Shown piece by piece: positions 62,095 to 64,000 of a DNA stretch of 64,000 nt. Within the stretch, counting starts at the first letter, position 1. The number at the start of each line of letters is the position of its first letter. A model generated the notes under the pieces. It worked only from the letters and a program-made list of their open reading frames with translations. It was not told the origin of the DNA and made no database searches. Origin of the DNA: JBPYCR01 sp051846915 (lineage in GTDB: Bacteria > Bacillota > Bacilli > Bacillales > Amphibacillaceae); contig NZ_JBPYCR010000006.1 of assembly GCF_051846915.1 (NCBI RefSeq), positions 1 through 64,000 on the forward strand, in the 5' to 3' direction. The translations under genes and the position numbers were made by a program.

Positions 62095-62748
62095 CTATTT
62101 GGCTAGTTCTTTTAAAATTTCTACCTGTATTGGTTTCCATCCCTCGTTATCTACCCATTCAATTGTTACGCGATAAATTTCCGAATGATCGTTCGAATTA
62201 TAAATGGTACCAACTGATTTTTGCTCCCCACCATTACCGATCCAGTACGTTACCATATTGTTCTCAGTTAAATCTGTTGCAGCTGCCAAGGCTTTTTCCA
62301 TTTCAGCCCAATCTTGTGTTCCCTTTTCATATTGAACCGTATGTGGCTCTGTTTGTTTGGTACCAATTGGCCGCCAATTTGCGGTATATGCTTCAATTAC
62401 ATTTGCATCATCACTTTCCACAGGTTCACGATTTATTGATGAATTATCGTTCTCTTCCACATCGTTTTCTGCTTCTTCCATTTCATTATCATTATCTACA
62501 GGTCTCTCATTTTCATTTTGTTCATCACTATCTCTACTTCCTGTTTGCTTACCGGAATCAGATGGCTTTTGTTCCACTTCCTGTTGTTCTTCTGTTGTTG
62601 CCTGGTCCGCCTTTCCTCCAAAGAAAAACAGGTATAGTAGAACGATACTCAAAATAAATCCTACAATTAACAAAACAGTTATTGCTTTTGTGTTTTTTCT
62701 TCTTTTTTCGAACTTATCAACACGTGAAAATTGATCGAAATTGCTCAT
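62095..62748 (-). CDS. yrrS: YrrS family protein (DUF1510)
   Basis: Membrane-anchored protein of about 217 residues and unknown function. The cytoplasmic N-terminus (FDQFSRVDKFEKRRKN) precedes one membrane helix (about 24-44), a long Glu/Asp/Asn/Gln-rich linker and a C-terminal domain with WRPIGTKQTEPHTVQYEKGTQDW and YRVTIEWVDNEGWKPI. That matches YrrS in B. subtilis, which lies next to greA. ATG at 62748 or 62751 follows GGGGG; the second has the better spacing. The strongly acidic linker suggests adaptation to salt, but this is inference. Confidence 0.85.
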   Translation of the reverse strand: MSNFDQFSRVDKFEKRRKNTKAITVLLIVGFILSIVLLYLFFFGGKADQATTEEQQEVEQKPSDSGKQTGSRDSDEQNENERPVDNDNEMEEAENDVEENDNSSINREPVESDDANVIEAYTANWRPIGTKQTEPHTVQYEKGTQDWAEMEKALAAATDLTENNMVTYWIGNGGEQKSVGTIYNSNDHSEIYRVTIEWVDNEGWKPIQVEILKELAK

Positions 62749-62969
62749 CATCTACCCCCTGCTTTTATTTTACTACGAAAAAAGCATCGAATTATTTTTG
62801 CAATACAATTCTCATTAAACCATAACAAATCAAACGCTTGTCTACTTATTTAGGATAGTTGTTTTTAGTCTTATCCGAAAATCAACATACTGACCTTACA
62901 CTTTGAATCATTCCGGAACATACATAAGTAATTTAATGGCCAGCAGCCGTTTATCGGCAAATAAAGCAA

Positions 62970-62997
62970 AGAAGCGAACCGATATATGCTCGCTTCT
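62970..62997 (-). terminator. Terminator of greA
   Basis: AGAAGCGA pairs with TCGCTTCT, loop of 12 nt, then TTTGCTTTATTT on the minus strand, just after the greA stop. Confidence 0.8.
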
Positions 62998-63005
62998 ATT
63001 GCTAT

Positions 63006-63482
63006 TTATTTAACATCTAATATTTTTACCTGGATGTCTCCTCCGGGTGTAGATACAAGGACTTCTGTTCCTTTCTCATGACCGAGTAGGCTTTTGGCCA
63101 TTGGTGAATCATTTGAAATTTTCCCCTCAAACGGATCTGCTTCTGCACTACCTACAATTGTATACGTTTCCTCTTCTCCATCGGGCAATTCTTTAAAAGT
63201 AACAGACTTACCTAATGATAAAATATTGGAATTATCTTTATCATTTTTAATAATAGCAGCGTTTCTAATCATTTTCTCCACTTGTGCAATTCTAGTTTCA
63301 ACAAATGCTTGTTCATCTTTAGCAGCATCGTATTCCGAGTTCTCGGACAAATCTCCAAAATCACGTGCAACCTTAATTCGTTCAACAACCTCTTGTCGTC
63401 TTTCCGTTTTTAAGTAATGCAATTCCTCTTCAAGTTTTTCTTTACCTTCTAGTGTCATATAATAACTTTTTTCTGTAGACAT
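63006..63482 (-). CDS. greA: Transcription elongation factor GreA
   Basis: Rescues backtracked RNA polymerase by stimulating transcript cleavage. The N-terminal coiled coil (about 12-75) has RIKVARDFGDLSENSEYDAAKDEQAFVE with the acidic tip residues, and the C-terminal globular domain follows (SVTFKELPDGEEETYTIVG, DSPMAKSLLGHEKGTEVLV). 158 residues; ATG at 63482 lies 11 nt after GGAG, a rather wide spacing, and the GTG at 63494 is too close to it. Confidence 0.95.
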   Translation of the reverse strand: MSTEKSYYMTLEGKEKLEEELHYLKTERRQEVVERIKVARDFGDLSENSEYDAAKDEQAFVETRIAQVEKMIRNAAIIKNDKDNSNILSLGKSVTFKELPDGEEETYTIVGSAEADPFEGKISNDSPMAKSLLGHEKGTEVLVSTPGGDIQVKILDVK

Positions 63483-63556
63483 ACTATAATACACTCCTTT
63501 TCTCTTTCTTGTACAAGATACATTAAATCAAAATAAATTCGATTATGTTGAAATAT

Positions 63557-63586
63557 AAAAACGACGCACACATTGCGTACGTTTTT
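63557..63586 (-). terminator. Terminator of trmR
   Basis: AAAAACG..CGC and GCG..CGTTTTT arms with a one-base bulge and a 6-nt loop, then TTTTTAT on the minus strand, about 85 nt after the trmR stop. Confidence 0.72.
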
Positions 63587-63669
63587 ATACATTCTTTATA
63601 ACTATGGCAAATTATATGAAGTTTTTCAATCGTTTTTAGTCTTCAATAAAATAGTAATTTCGACATCTA

Positions 63670-64000
63670 TTATTTTTTTAGACTAATTGCTATTCCGTCA
63701 CCAATTGGAATAAAGGTGGTTATATAGCCCGAGTGGTTACTTAGCCATTCGTTATAATTTCTGATTTTTTTTACTAGTTTTACGTGACGATCATTTATTC
63801 CTTCTTCATTGACTACATACCCTTTAAATAATACATTATCTGTGACAATAATACCATCTTTAGATATGAGTGGGTCTATTAATTCGAAGAAACGTTTATA
63901 CTGACCTTTTGCTGCATCAATAAAGATAAAATCAAATGTTTTCGCTTTTATACCCGGATCTTCCAGTACTTCAAGAGCGTCTCCGAAGATAACTTGAATT
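63670..64000 (-). CDS. trmR: O-methyltransferase YrrM/TrmR (5' end off window)
   Basis: C-terminal 109 codons of a caffeoyl-CoA O-methyltransferase-like SAM enzyme; YrrM of B. subtilis methylates 5-hydroxyuridine at tRNA position 34. Visible are FDFIFIDAAKGQYKRFFELI, IIVTDNVLFKGYVV and TTFIPIGDGIAISLKK to the stop, which match this family well. The N-terminus lies beyond base 64000. The intervening yrrN, yrrO and udk genes of B. subtilis are absent between it and greA. Confidence 0.88.
   Translation of the reverse strand, partial: IQVIFGDALEVLEDPGIKAKTFDFIFIDAAKGQYKRFFELIDPLISKDGIIVTDNVLFKGYVVNEEGINDRHVKLVKKIRNYNEWLSNHSGYITTFIPIGDGIAISLKK

Noticed and set aside
62357..62734. Ser-rich 125-residue plus-strand frame inside yrrS
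   Set aside because: Complement of the acidic yrrS linker; low complexity and no SD site.

Overview
The window is chromosomal core DNA from a low-GC, endospore-forming Bacillaceae bacterium. Gene content and order closely follow the Bacillus subtilis yqf-yqe region, from memory of that genome. Spore genes are present (spoIIP, gpr, sigK, yqfC, yqfD, sda, an yqxA-type gene), as are competence genes (comEA, comEB, comEC) and a multisubunit Mrp Na+/H+ antiporter. Protein style, spacing and two repeat families suggest a halotolerant relative such as Virgibacillus or Oceanobacillus; that placement is inference. No rRNA, tRNA, CRISPR array, prophage or transposase gene was seen.

Layout. (1) 1-3770: a Na/Pi cotransporter (3' end off the window), a short membrane NfeD protein diverging from a LysM-like yqfZ-type gene, then yqfX and yqfT homologues. 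(2) 3884-8456, minus: nfo, cshB, yqfO, trmK, cccA. (3) 8555-14034, minus: an unrecognised membrane protein, sigA-dnaG, the PEP synthase/PPDK regulator yqfL and ccpN. (4) 14180-18349: glyQS behind a glycine T-box riboswitch, recO and tiny yqzL. (5) 18441-25041: era, dgkA, ybeY, pgpH, phoH, yqfD, yqfC. (6) 25335-29512: a tail-motif membrane protein, floA, long nfeD, two related repeats, yqeY, rpsU. (7) 29634-37676: mtaB, rsmE, prmA and the heat-shock operon hrcA-grpE-dnaK-dnaJ, headed by a perfect CIRCE operator. (8) 37954-48456: lepA, yqxA, spoIIP, gpr, rpsT (plus), holA, yqzM (plus), comEC, comEB, comEA. (9) 48613-53830: yqeM, rsfS, yqeK, nadD, yhbY, aroE, yqeH, yqeG, ribosome-assembly and NAD functions. 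(10) 53831-60933, plus: a cluster of DnaA-box-like sites, the sporulation checkpoint gene sda, an mrpACDEFG operon without mrpB, and an uninterrupted sigK. (11) 61028-64000, minus: a YrhC-like protein, mtnN, yrrS, greA and a 5'-truncated trmR.

How the genes work together. Most are housekeeping functions in translation (glyQS, era, ybeY, rsmE, prmA, lepA, rsfS, yqeH, trmK, mtaB), replication and transcription (dnaG, sigA, holA, greA), protein folding and envelope lipid or membrane organisation (pgpH, dgkA, floA, nfeD). Sporulation control is spread among them: Sda with DnaA sites couples replication to sporulation entry, and SigK drives late mother-cell transcription.

The best leads are the missing mrpB, the DnaA-box cluster at sda, two repeat families (one copy filling the yqeH-aroE gap), and a membrane protein of unknown function behind paired inverted repeats next to sigA. 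No clearly novel multi-gene system was found. Start codons were often moved from the longest possible start to the one with a good Shine-Dalgarno (SD) site; each case is stated.
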